In this document: positions 46,871 through 58,100 of the stretch, in pieces
Layout: the number at the start of each line of letters is the position of its first letter
Position numbering within the stretch: the first letter of the stretch is position 1
Assembly: GCA_004194705.1 (NCBI GenBank)
Contig: SADC01001330.1
Coordinates: 744,001 to 808,000, forward strand
Source of the DNA: Ditylenchus dipsaci
Lineage: Eukaryota > Nematoda > Chromadorea > Rhabditida > Anguinidae
DNA length: 64,000 nt
Reading direction: 5' to 3'
The notes under the pieces: generated by a model
What the model was told of the DNA's origin: nothing
The model's database searches: none
The model's input: only the letters and a program-made list of their open reading frames with translations
Position numbers and translations under genes: made by a program

Positions 46871-48293
46871 AGGACATCAACAAAATGAAAGATCTGGACA
46901 TTGCCTTGGTGCTAGAGGATATTTATGCTGTGGTCAAAAAGAGAGTATGGGTATGGCTGAGCCAGAGAAAGTTGTCCAACCTGTTTTGTTTGGAGTTGGC
47001 TATGCTGGTCTATTGGCTACTCTGTACAATTACAAATAACAAAAAGATATGAACAAAGCTCCCGCAGGGTACACATTTCTTTTTTGTTAATTCAAATTAT
47101 AGTAGGACGCGGTCGGTTAACCGTCAAATGTTAAGGGACCAACTAACCGGGTTTGAGAAAACCCGATTAACCGATAACCGGGTACGGCCAAATTAAGTGA
47201 CCGTGTCTAACTCTAGTTCAAATACAAAAATACCAACATTTATTTTCAGCAGTTGGGCATCGTCTTTTTATCTTAATGACTTTTTGGCCATCCACAGCAT
47301 TACTAATACATATGACGCTGAGTTAATCAATACGTTTACTAAGACATTCGGATGCAAGGAATCAGCTATAATTGATGCTCTTCGAACCTTGCAAAACTAG
47401 AATGGTATGCTTACAAATTGCTCAAACTAGCGAATACACCCTGCCCCAAATATGACCCTTACACTGACCCTTTAATCGTTATTTTGCAAAATAAATATAT
47501 TTCTAAAAATATTTTAACAAAATTGATTTACGTGAGTAAAAACTTTGATTAACCACAAAAGTTAAACAAAATTGCTTTAATTTTAAGAAAAACGGAGATT
47601 TATTCCTGAAGACATTCAAAATTACAAAATTTTAATCACCTATAGAACAAAAATCTGACAAAACATAATTTTTTTTCAACATTTGAATCAGATATGTTTT
47701 TCCGGCAAAAATGAATCTGAGCCACCGGCACCCAACCCCACCCCCGCCCTCTCCTTAATTCAAATCAGCTTGAAGGACCAAGGCAATTTTTACAAAAATT
47801 TTTATACCAGTAGTTTTTTGTCTAAAAATGATTAAAAAATGTTTGTAAGACTTTGAAAAGTTTAAAATTATCAAAGTGTTAAATTTTAGCTGCTAGATAC
47901 TTCGAGCTTGCAGACATCTTCGGAACTTCAAGAAGAGAACTAGACGCAAGCGCCGAAGTCAAGGAACTAGCAGATTTTTGTGCTCAAACTATTCGTGACA
48001 TCGCTTCTATCAACTATCCTTTTGTAGTCAACAGGTTTGGCAGAGATGTGCCCCAATATCCAGCTCAGGTAATTAGAAAAAATCCTGGGCCTTTTTTAGA
48101 AGCGCAGGAGGCTTCGGGTTGAGATGCGAGACAAAAATCACAAAAGGAAGTGACTCTGTATACATAAAAGATGTTCGCATAAAGTCCACGCTCTGTTTAA
48201 CATAATTCAGGGGGACGCCGAAAACCTTATTTTAAATAGAGTTTATGTTAAATAGGACTTTTTCTATTAACCACCTCCAACATTATGTTATAT

Positions 48294-48775
48294 AGTCGAG
48301 TCTCGATATAGTGGAACCCCTCGGGACTGACCATCAGGTGCCACTGTTGGCGGTGAATCCAGTCGTAATGAATTTACCCTACAAATTTTGAGGTTACAGG
48401 TTTGAATCCTGGTAGTAGCATAAATTATATTTTCTTGAAGAACAGTCATAAGTCGACCAGTAAGCCTCAGGGCAGGTAAAAAAACCACCTGGTGCTTTCC
48501 GTAAATGGGTATCCATCTCCAGAACACGAAATTTTTGATTTAGCTGTAAGTAATTAAAATTATTGTACCTCATTTAGAACCGTGATCCCAAACACGGGTT
48601 TTTAATTTACCCCTCGAGACTGATCATCAGGCGCTAGTGCCACTATATGAAGGGTGATTTACTGAGTCCGGACCGAGTCCGAGGTTCCACCATAGCGGGG
48701 GTAAATTTTCTTTATTTTCTTTACCGGCCAGCCAAATGCGGCTTAGGGTGCCACTATATCGGAGTGCCATTATAC
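48294..48775. mobile_element. Pogo-like element with tRNA-like interior
   Basis: AGTCGAGTCTCGATATAGTG at the left; GTGCCACTATATCGGAGTG at the right. Internal copies of CCTCGGGACTGACCATCAG. Between them a box B-like GGTTTGAATCC (48401) suggests a SINE-like piece. It lies in the S28-like intron. Confidence 0.55.
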
Positions 48776-49628
48776 CTATTGGACTATTGCAGTTTTTCAC
48801 CAAAAAATATCAAGTTTCTAGGTCTTCTGCAGCAACCTAAGCACAAGTTCGGCACAACCAAAAGACAAAGTACAGGCGTTAAGAAATCATTGGTCAACAC
48901 CTTTCTTAATCCTGCCAACACATTCACAGGTGCGTTCAGCTTAATCAAAACACTTGAATACAGAGCCTTGTCCATGGACGAAATGAAGGCTAAAACATGG
49001 CAACACTGCACCCAACTGGTTTATGGCAAATGCGCTGCCACACAAGCTTTTACTGATAATTTCGGCATTCCATGCACACCCACTGACCTACTAGATTTCA
49101 CTAAAGACAAATGCAGGACGTTAATGCAAGCCTTTAATGTGCCAGGCTATAATCCAGATTTGCACCACAACCCTGAGTACATCGCCCATCAATTCGGTAT
49201 TGACTACAAGATGCCAAACAACATCCCTGCTCTTAGAAAAGCTATCATTTCGTACGTGTTGAACAAAATTTTATTTTCACAAAACACAATTCACTAGTTT
49301 AGAGGAGGAAATTGGGATCCGAAATTCAGAACTTTCAGGGCTGATTCAGTATCGAAATATAATGATAGCTTCTATGTCTTTAAAATCAGCTCAGCTACCA
49401 CAGGCCAAGATTTTTTTGGGCCCAACACTTGTGATCCTGACTCTGTTGCTGAGGCGAGAACCCAAGTGAGTCTGTTGCTGAGGCGAGAACCCAGATCCAT
49501 TTTAAAGATCCATTTTTTTCAAATGAAAGCATTTAAATATAGGTAACTCTGGATGCATGAGAATCTTTATAAGGTATACCGTAGTACTTACAACCATGGT
49601 CAACATTCTCGGTTTTTGCCAATGGGCT

Positions 49629-49827
49629 CTTTAAAGGACCATACTTGTTGAGGCAAATGAAAATTTGGCAAATGCGCGCGGGACACTTCTCTTTCGTCTC
49701 GCACTTTACTCTTTGGAGTTATTTTGAGCGACTCAAAAGAGTATAGTGAGAGACAAAAGAGAACTGTCCCGCGCGAATTTGAATTTGACAAATTTTTATT
49801 TGCATCAACAAGTATGGTGCTTTAAAA
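49629..49827. mobile_element. TTTAAAGGACC-family palindrome
   Basis: TTAAAGGACCATACTTGTTG to AAATTTGGCAAA is mirrored at 49780-49827. Centre: CTCTTTCGTCTCGCACTTTA and a partial inverse. Lies in the S28-like intron. Its end sequence resembles 50818-51046. Confidence 0.65.
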
Positions 49828-50318
49828 AAAGTGGTGCTTTTTCACCTTCTTTTCCCGATACAGCCATTGCCCCTAAAATACAGGGTTCAGCCAACAACAA
49901 TTTTCAATGTTTCCATGGTCTAAATAACATTTTTAAATGGAGAGGATCTGATTTTTTTAAGTTATGGTATGATTCCAAACAAATTATTTGAGGGGTGGTG
50001 GTTAAGTTGTGCTTCAAATTTTCACAGTAAAATACTCCAAAGCCAGGACCTAGACTTTTTAATGCCCAAAATTGGGGCCGGATAAAACTACAGGATTTGT
50101 TCTGTCTAAATAGCACTTTCTAGCACAAATCTAATTTTCAAAACTAGTTTTGAGGATATATTATTATAGATTGTGGACATTCTAGAGTGCTGGGTTAACG
50201 AAGCCGATCCTCCAGAAAGATGCACCAAGAAAGAAGATGCTGTAGAGCTGACACAAAGTGGAAAAGTGACCAGACAAGATTGTACGGTATGCAACAAAGG
50301 CTGGCCTTGGAAAGCCAT

Positions 50319-50529
50319 CAGTGTTTGGACCTCGTACTCGTACTTCGTACTCGTACTACGAGTACGAGTACGAAGTACGAGAAGAAATTTAAGAGATACG
50401 AAGTACGAGTACGATGTACGAGCTTAAAATTTTCGTTGTACGAGGTACGAGTATGAAGTACGACAGTTGAAATTTAGCAGTACGAAGTACGAGTACGAGT
50501 ACGACTCTTTTCTGAAAGTCCAAACACTG
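50319..50529. mobile_element. hAT-like MITE inserted in an exon
   Basis: Ends CAGTGTTTGGAC and GTCCAAACACTG; perfect 8-bp duplication AAAGCCAT (50311-50318 and 50530-50537). The body is built of AGTACGAGTACG units in both orientations. Element plus one duplication is 219 bases, exactly 73 codons. The host frame therefore resumes in phase behind it, but a TAA at 50425 inside the element interrupts translation. Confidence 0.9.
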
Positions 50530-50817
50530 AAAGCCATCATCTACAAGGACAGACCTACTCAAACTGATGACTTAGGCAAAAAAACTGGTGACACAGCTCA
50601 GGAACCAGCTACAGAAGCAAAAATTTCAGGTGAAAATGGCCTAGTTGTATTCAACACACTGATTTTGTTTGCTTTTAGTGCCCTTCTTTGCTTTATGTGA
50701 CACTTGCTCTGTAATTTTTATAATATACCAGTTGTACTCACGAATTCCTCCGAGCAATGGTAGCTGAGCTCAAAAAAATAAAGTATCAAAATAACTTATC
50801 TGTAGTCAAACTATAGG

Positions 50818-51046
50818 TTAAAGGACCATACTGACGCGTTATAAATGGTCCACCCTCCCCCGCCAATTCAAAAACCTTCTTGATCATTAATCTTCTGTAC
50901 GGATTTTTTTACTTGGTTTCTAACAAAACGTGGCCTAGAATTTAATTCTAGAGATAGTTGTGTTAGAAACACAGTTACAAAATTCGTTAAGAAAAAAATT
51001 TAAATTATCGGGGGACCATTTAGAACGCGTGATTATGGTCCTTTAA
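50818..51046. mobile_element. Foldback MITE, GGACCAT ends
   Basis: TTAAAGGACCATACTGACGC and the inverse GCGTGATTATGGTCCTTTAA. The centre GGTTTCTAACAAAACGTGGC and TAGAATTTAATTCTAGAG is shared with 59441-59673 and, more loosely, 59075-59312 and 63050-63110. Confidence 0.75.
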
Positions 51047-51049
51047 AAA

Positions 51050-51415
51050 AAGCTTAATCCGGCGAACATTCTGCACAAATTTTTACATAATGACTGGTTA
51101 CCATTTTTTATAACGCTTTTTGCTATTTTCATTGCCAATAGAAAAAGTGAATATATGAGGTTGTGTCAAAAAATACCTGCAATACCCGCATTTTTCATTT
51201 ATTTAAAAATAGTGTTTAAACGTTTCCTAAGTAATTTTTATATGCTTAAAACGATAAAAAAGCTATTTTCTCACATTTTACCACACAAAAAATGGTTTTT
51301 TTGAAATTTTTTTTGACCAAAATTCGACTTTTTGCCTTGGGGGAACAAGCTAGACCATCCTAAAGAGGAACCCAGACACCCCAACAAGATGGAATTTGAA
51401 CATAGTTTTGTTAAC
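51050..51415. other. No gene; repeat fragment
   Basis: AT-rich. Its right part (CCAAAATTCGACTTTTTGCC then TTGGGGGAAC) is also found at 60533-60560 and inverted at 60905-60940, so it is a piece of the element at 60382-61082. Confidence 0.5.
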
Positions 51416-51645
51416 TGGGGCCGTATGCATTGGCAGCTAGGATTGAGGATAGGATTAATCCTATCCTCAAGCCTATCCGTATGCATTAGGACGGATTGGA
51501 TTCTAGATCGGATAATTTCAGTGCATTTTCAGAAACGTGAAATTTTTCCGATCTAGAATCCAAGCCGATCCGTATGCATTGGAACACGGATTGAGGATAG
51601 GATTAATCCTATCCTCAATCCTAGCTGCCAATGCATACGGCCCCT
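51416..51645. repeat. 230-bp palindrome
   Basis: GGGGCCGTATGCATTGGCAG and its inverse at the outer ends; each arm also contains the self-complementary GGATAGGATTAATCCTATCC. The centre is AGATCGGATAATTTC. No target duplication was read. Confidence 0.8.
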
Positions 51646-51699
51646 GGGGCCTACCGGATAAAAAAACTCTGGTATGCATGCTTTTTATGTGACCAGGGT

Positions 51700-52160
51700 C
51701 GCTTTCGAGTGATTTGTGTCTAAGGTATGTGGGTGTGCGCATCTCAACTCCAAGCCCCCAAGCCCCCTGCTGCCCCCGAAGGGTCGCACGGGGCGAATTA
51801 AAATTCGAATTTCTCTATTCAGAAAGTTTTTAGGAATGCTTTTTTCATCGTGTTGAGCAGAAAAAAGTGAATTAGGGAAGTGATTTCGGGTCACTTTTCA
51901 AAAAATGGGAGAACTATAATAGTGCCCCATTCTGTTTGAATTTTCGAGATTTTTATTTTCTGCTTTTTTCTTGACTTAAACGATGGACGTCCATTGAAAG
52001 ACGAACGGCACCGCAAGAATTATCATTGAAAGCTTTCTAAGAAAAGGTAGAAGTTAGGAGTTGGCATTCTAGTATAAAAAAATTATCTGTGTTTAAATTT
52101 GCGCTTTTTGAACGAATTCGTTATTTAAAGCACTAAACAAGTTTTTTTTTAATGCTGTGA
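51700..52160. other. Repeat fragment and spacer
   Basis: 51720-51790 (AAGGTATGTGGGTGTGCGCA, then GCCCCCAAGCCCCCTGC) matches the centre of the element at 60382-61082. The rest, up to the F-box exon, shows nothing recognisable. Confidence 0.5.
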
Positions 52161-52177
52161 CAAAATTCTTTTACAGG

Positions 52178-55100
52178 ATGTCTTCGTATTTGAACGAAGA
52201 CACGCTGATATTAGTCTTTTATTTTTTTAAGCGCAGAGAACTCACAGCTGTCCAATTGGTTTGCCGAAGGTTCCACAAAGTGGTGCAAGCCAGTGTCAGT
52301 GTAATACATGTAATTAACTATTTGAGCTACTACGACACCGACAACGTTCCAAAATTTGACCCTGGGAGTCTGTGTTGCGGCCCTATTGAAGTCGATACAT
52401 CAATAGTATGTGTTTAAATATTAACTAGAGAAGGACAAATTTCGTTTTAGCTGCCTAATACCGTATGGACCAAATTTTCGTCACGATTTATTTTGTTCAT
52501 AAGTTTTTAAATTTGTGGTGTTTTGAAACAACCATTTTTGCATTTTAAAGCTGACATTCTGAGCAATCGAATGACACCTTATTTGTTCCGTTATCGCTGT
52601 TGACAGATATAAATTTCTCAAGTTAAAAAATGTCTTTTTCGCCTTAATTTGAGGCGAAATGGGCTACACGATCTAGCAAAACATGACATTCTTCATTCAA
52701 TTCCTGGCATAACAACGAACGAGAAACATAACAACAACTGATATTCACACATTTCATATGATTGCTCGACACTCCTTCCTTTCACTTCAATGCATTTTTT
52801 AAGATAGTCCCCTACACGATCGAGCAGAAGGTTCGGAGTGCCTTACTGTCCATGTTGCAGGGACTCCTATCTTGCCCCGTCGGTGGGACTAGCCAGGTTT
52901 CAGCCAACTCGTTTTTGTGCAGGATGGTGCTCCACCGCATTAAGAATTTTCAGTACAGTCGACTCTCGTTAAACTGGCACTCCAATAAACTGGCACCCTC
53001 GATAAACTGGCACATTGAAAAAGCCCTATTTGGCTGGCCGACAAAGAAATTAGGCAAAGTAACATCCCAATAAACTGGCACCCCCGATAAACTGGCACCC
53101 CAGGCTGGTCCCAGGGGTGCCAGTTTATCGAGAGTAGACTGTACGCAACTAGCTCCATAACAATCTGTCTGATCGTTGGATGGGGAGAGACTCACCGAAT
53201 TTACCGTGGCCGCCATACTCTCCTGATCTCACATCGTGCGACTTCTTGACGACGTTCGTTGTTATGCTAGGAATTGAATGAAGAATGTCATGTTTTGCTA
53301 GATCGTGTAGCCCATTTCGCCTCAAATTAAGGCGAAAAAGACATTTTTTAACTTGAGAAATTTATATCTGTCAACAGCGATAACGAACAAATAAGGTGTC
53401 ATTCGATTGCTCAGAATGTCAGCTTTAAAATGAAAAAATGGTTGTTTCAAAACACCACAAATTTAAAAACTTATGAACAAAATAAATCGTGGCGAAAATT
53501 TGGTCCATACGGTACATACAGAATCGATATAAAACTATTGTTTAAAACGAGAACGGCTCACTGTGATGTTTGTATATACAGTGTTTCCAATAATGACAGT
53601 GACAGTGACACTGACATCACTGACATGTCACTGTAAGTGTCACTGTCATTGTGACAATGACAGTGACATTTGTCACAATGACAGTGACAGTGACACTGAC
53701 ATCACTGACATGTCACTGTCACTGTCACTGTCAGTGTCACTGTCATTATTGGAAACACTGTGTATATATCGATGTAACTTTTCATTCTGCGTCGATCCAA
53801 GTTTTTTTCTAACCAAAATATGAATAAAACAAGCCATTTGAAAAAAAATTTTAAAATTGAGGCGTGAACACTGTTTCGCGTGGATAAAAGTTTTTATATC
53901 CAGCTAATAAAGTTATAACTTATTTACCGTATTTCCTGTAATAAGGCGGCACCCCCAACTTCGAGGGTCTATATCTCGAAGCAGAGTAAATATTTTGGTT
54001 ATCTGTTTGATGCGTTTTCTTAACCCCACGAGGTCTACCGATTCTAATTTTTAGATTTTGGTTGAGCACCCAAAAATCTCGAGATTGAATTCGAATTTTT
54101 TCGGATTTTCAGGGGTTTGAAAAATAAGGCGGCATGCCGATTTATTACAGGAAAATACGGTAAACCTTTATTTTGTGGGATACCGCCGGATCCTGGCTTT
54201 CCAATGTCGTATTTTAGAGCTGTTAGCAGCTTAGAATTTTTGTTAGAAGACTAAAAAGTACGAAGGGATCTATTATTTTTAAATCACAATTGTTTTAAAA
54301 CCCAAAGAAAAACTTTATGCGCAATTTTTAGTTTGCAAAACGAGATACACCATACAAAAGCTCATGGAAATCTCTACCAAATGATATTTCAGATTGTTTT
54401 TATTTAGAAAAAGAATCTGAAAAAAAGAATCTGAAATATTATTTTGTAGAGATTTGCATGAGCTTTTGCATGGTGAATCTCGTTATCACCCGGACTTACA
54501 TTTGCCATGGACATCGCTGATTTGACAGTTCATTAAATACAGCTTTTATTGTCTTAATTCGACGTTTTTAGATTCCATTTTTATTGCATGCTTATACCTA
54601 TAGCCGAAAACCCCAAAAAGCCATCCAAACTCATTCTTTCGGAACCCCTGACCCGGTAGAAAACTTTGACCGAAACAAGTTGATGTTTTGCCGAAACACC
54701 GACCGAAACATTTTTGTTCCGGCAGAACATGAATGTTTCGGTCGGTGTTTCGGCGAAACACGTGTTCTGTTCCGGTGTTTCGGTGAAGTGTGGGGAAGGC
54801 AAAACTAAAAATTGCGTATAAAGTTTTTCCTTGGGTTTTAAAAAATTCTGATTTAAAAAAAAATAGATCCCTTCTTACTTTTTAGCTTTATAATAAAAAT
54901 TCTAAGTAAATTCGGTAGGTATTTTCGGTGGGGTATTCTTGATAAGAAAAATTTCGGTGGGTATTTTGGTACGGTATTGCCAAAAATTTCGGTATACGCG
55001 GTTTGCCGAACAAAATTTCGGTATTTTTTTAGAGTAATACGATTCGAAAATTTCCGTAAAAAATTTAATATATATATATACCACATTGGATAGCCAGGAT

Positions 55101-58100
55101 CCGGCGGTATCCCACAAAATAAAGGTTTAAATAAGTTATAACTTTATTAGCTGGATATAAAAACTTTTATCCACGCGAAACAGTGTTTACGCTTCAATTT
55201 TAAAATTTTTTTCAAATGGCTTGTTTTATTCATATTTTGGTTAGAAAAAACTTGGATCGACGCAGAATGAAAAGTTACATCGATATATACAAACATCACC
55301 GTTCTCGTGTTAATAGTTGTGCTATATATTGGCGATGCTAATGTACTTTAAAGATTTGTCATTCGTGGCAGGGCGCTAAATTTCGGTCGATTTAAGGTGT
55401 GGTCTGAAATTTCATACCTTGTTATGAACTTTCTTTGAGTTAAATTATGTTATGACCATTTATTGGTACGACGGCCCCAATCTTTAAGAAGGCGTACCGT
55501 CGCAATTTCAGATTGCGCCATTTCGGAGTGCGACACATTCAAGTGGCGCCAATGCAGATTGAGCCACTGCAATTCGCGCCAATACAAATTGCGCAAGTAA
55601 AAAATTGCTTATTTTCTGGCCTTTCTTTACTGAAAATATCACTGAAGGGTATGAAACATTTTGAAAGGAAAATGTCGACAAAGAGAGTGCAACATAGTCA
55701 TTGAATTATGATTTGGAAAATTTCATTTTTCAGTGATTTCGGTGCTTCAGAGTTTTGAGATTGGCAAGCCGCGTCTGATGCATTTGGTTTTTGATCCATT
55801 ACCATAAAAGAAGCCGCACAAAGTCAAAATCAAATTTTTCAATATTAGAATATTTTGTTCTTGTGCATGTTTGGGGTCACTTTGCTGCCTTTTTTTGGGA
55901 GGGGGCCGTTTCGTATTCGCGTTCCTTGTATTTGACAAAACTTGCATTTGACATAACTCGTATTCTACGACCATCGCATTTGACAAAACTCGTATTCGCA
56001 AATTTCGCATTTGGCAAAACTCGTATTCTAGTAAAATGTGCTTGTTTGTATGTGTTAAACACGCATTCACAAAGCAACATACCAATACAGTCGAGTCTCG
56101 ATATAGTGACACCCTCGATATAGTGGCACCTAATGGTCAGTCCCGAGGGGTTCCACTATATCGAGACTCAACTTTATATCCAAGTTTTAAGCCTTATTGT
56201 CTTTAAAATCTACTCATCCTAACTGTGGTTTTGCTTTTACTTCATTTCTCTTCAATCAACACAACATGAGCAACTGGCGGTCGAACATAAATTGTTAACA
56301 GCATTTCTTTCTTTGGCTAAAATGCGGCAACCATTCCATCAGCCACTCTATTATTGGATTACGAACGGAGAGGACCTGTGTGAATTGTTGCACCTGTTCG
56401 AGAATTCTTTTGTCGTTCCTGATGCTCTTTGCCGTCCTTGGCTCTACTTGACCCGCAACGAACTGCTAAAAAAGACATAGAAATTAAACCCAGTATATAA
56501 TCGACTCAAATCTTACAACATACTGAAGATGGTAATCGCTGTCATAAGCTTCGCGAAGGTGCCTCGCCATCCACCATTCTCCTGGCTTGTTTCCGAGCAA
56601 TCGCTTGAGCTTCTTGTCGTTTGACTCCATTGTGTTGTTGTCTCCGGCCCGCCTCTCTATAGTCGGCGTGTACATGTCCGCAATAGAGTAGGCAAAGAAC
56701 GGTCGAGTGAGCAAAGTACCATCTGGCCCAAGGGTTCCTGTACATATTTCAGGATGAACATGGAGGATATCGAACGATAAAAAACACCCACCGATAAAGT
56801 TTTTCTCGATATATTCCACGTAGCGAGGGATAGTCGAAAAAGTGGCCACATTGTCAGCTTGAAGGAGCATTGTTTTAATAAAATCGTGAAAGAGTGTGCT
56901 TCTGTATTGAAGCGGAGCGTACATCGGTGTTGGAAGGAGGCGCACCTAAATCATGATGAACAATTTTTACAAATAAATCACAAAAATAAAAGGCACCTGG
57001 TGATGGAAATAAAAATTTGTCCTGTACATGTCCCTGTCTTTGTTGGCTCCAACTCGCTTGGTGCCTAGTGCTTGGTGTAGATGGAAAGAGTCTCTTTCGG
57101 TTTTGATCCCTGGCCAAACCACTTCCGCTGCGTTGATTGGAGCTCTTTCGTAATTTCCCTTGTAATGTGTTGGGCGTAATCCAGGGAAAATCAAAGAGAA
57201 ATAAAGGCAACACATACACAATTATTTAATACCTCTATAATTTTCTCGAAAAGACTCTTGTAACTTCCTTGTCCTTTGAAGCAAGCTGAGCGTGTATAAA
57301 CGGAAAACAAACACGATGCACATATTGCTCGCCATTTTCAGGATGCACCAACCTCTCCCGCTCTGCCATTAAAACAAACAACTAGACGCGACGTTTAGAC
57401 AAGAATGGTGATAGAAAAGATTTTTGTTACCTGCATGAACATATTTTTTTTGTACCCCTTTCGATGTTGAAGTGCGCAAGAACCGAATGTACCGTCTCCA
57501 AATACAACTGACACATGCCGAACGTCAAAGCTTCCATCTCCCCAGATAATTATTTGCTAAACAGATTATACGACCATAACTCTCAATTAGTCTCAATCTC
57601 ATAATAGTACCTTCGAATCCAAATGCCCTGAATTGAAGATGAGGTATTCTAATAATACCTCATTAGAAACTAGAGTCGAAGGTCTACATGATAGTTTTAT
57701 CATTTTTGAAAAAAAGATAAGAAAATTTAATAAAACCAGGCTAATTGAAAATTAGCCACAAAAAGAGTATATTAGCCACAAAAAAAGTATTTTTGCTACA
57801 ACAAAAAAATGATCAGCCTTGAAAAAAAATGTCCCCCAGGGGGACCAAGAAATATTTTTTTGGGGCTACCGCCAAAACATATAGAGCAATCCAGTCTTAT
57901 TAATTTACGTAGTTTAGTATTTCAACCACAAAAAGCGTGAGCATGGGCTCGTGGTCGGCCAGCACAAGATGACATGCGAGGAAACTGCTGAACATTTGGT
58001 GGACGGTATTCCTCAGTTTGTCCGCTTTGCTTTCATTTACATCCCTTGCAAGTTTCAACCAGAAGCATTTTTGTACTTCAACAAGATGAAGTCTTCCTTC

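Larger units (their letters stand above)
46874..50700 (+). pseudogene. Serine carboxypeptidase S28-like protein, catalytically degenerate
   Basis: Exons at 46874-47036, 47250-47400, 47890-48068, 48833-49251, 49303-49465 and 50170-50700. S28 (prolylcarboxypeptidase/DPP2) hallmarks appear in order: PVLFGVGYAGLLATLYNYK where the family has GGSYGG, then INYPF...VPQYP, TWQHCTQLV...C, SGGNWDPK where it has SNGxxDPW, and DPDSVAEAR near the end. The nucleophile Ser is Gly and the usual HHxD region reads GQDFFGP, so Ser and His are lost while the Asp motif remains. A hydrophobic tail (VFNTLILFAFSALLCFM) suggests a membrane or GPI anchor. The frame shifts between 46935 and 46960, a stop ends exon two, and a MITE splits the last exon. 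It may be a pseudogene or a non-enzymatic homologue. The upstream exons were not found. Confidence 0.6.
53549..55311. repeat. 1.8-kb palindrome in F-box intron 1
   Basis: The left arm from about 53549 (CGAGAACGG) and right arm to about 55311 (CCGTTCTCG) match through GGATCGACGCAGAATGAAAA, GGATACCGCCGGATCC and further. Two MITEs (53579-53760 and 53937-54160) sit only in the left arm. A TTCGGTGGGTATTTT-rich insertion (54905-55080) sits only in the right. The centre (54640-54800) is a hairpin of CCGAAACACCGACCGAAACA units. Confidence 0.8.

Noticed and set aside
53563..53823. Frame encoding repeated D-S-D-T and C-H-C-H units
   Set aside because: It is the GTGACA repeat body of a hAT-like MITE read through.
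56292..56480. Plus-strand frame of 62 codons
   Set aside because: It is the antisense of the last recognised MULE transposase exon, which has matching splice sites on the minus strand.
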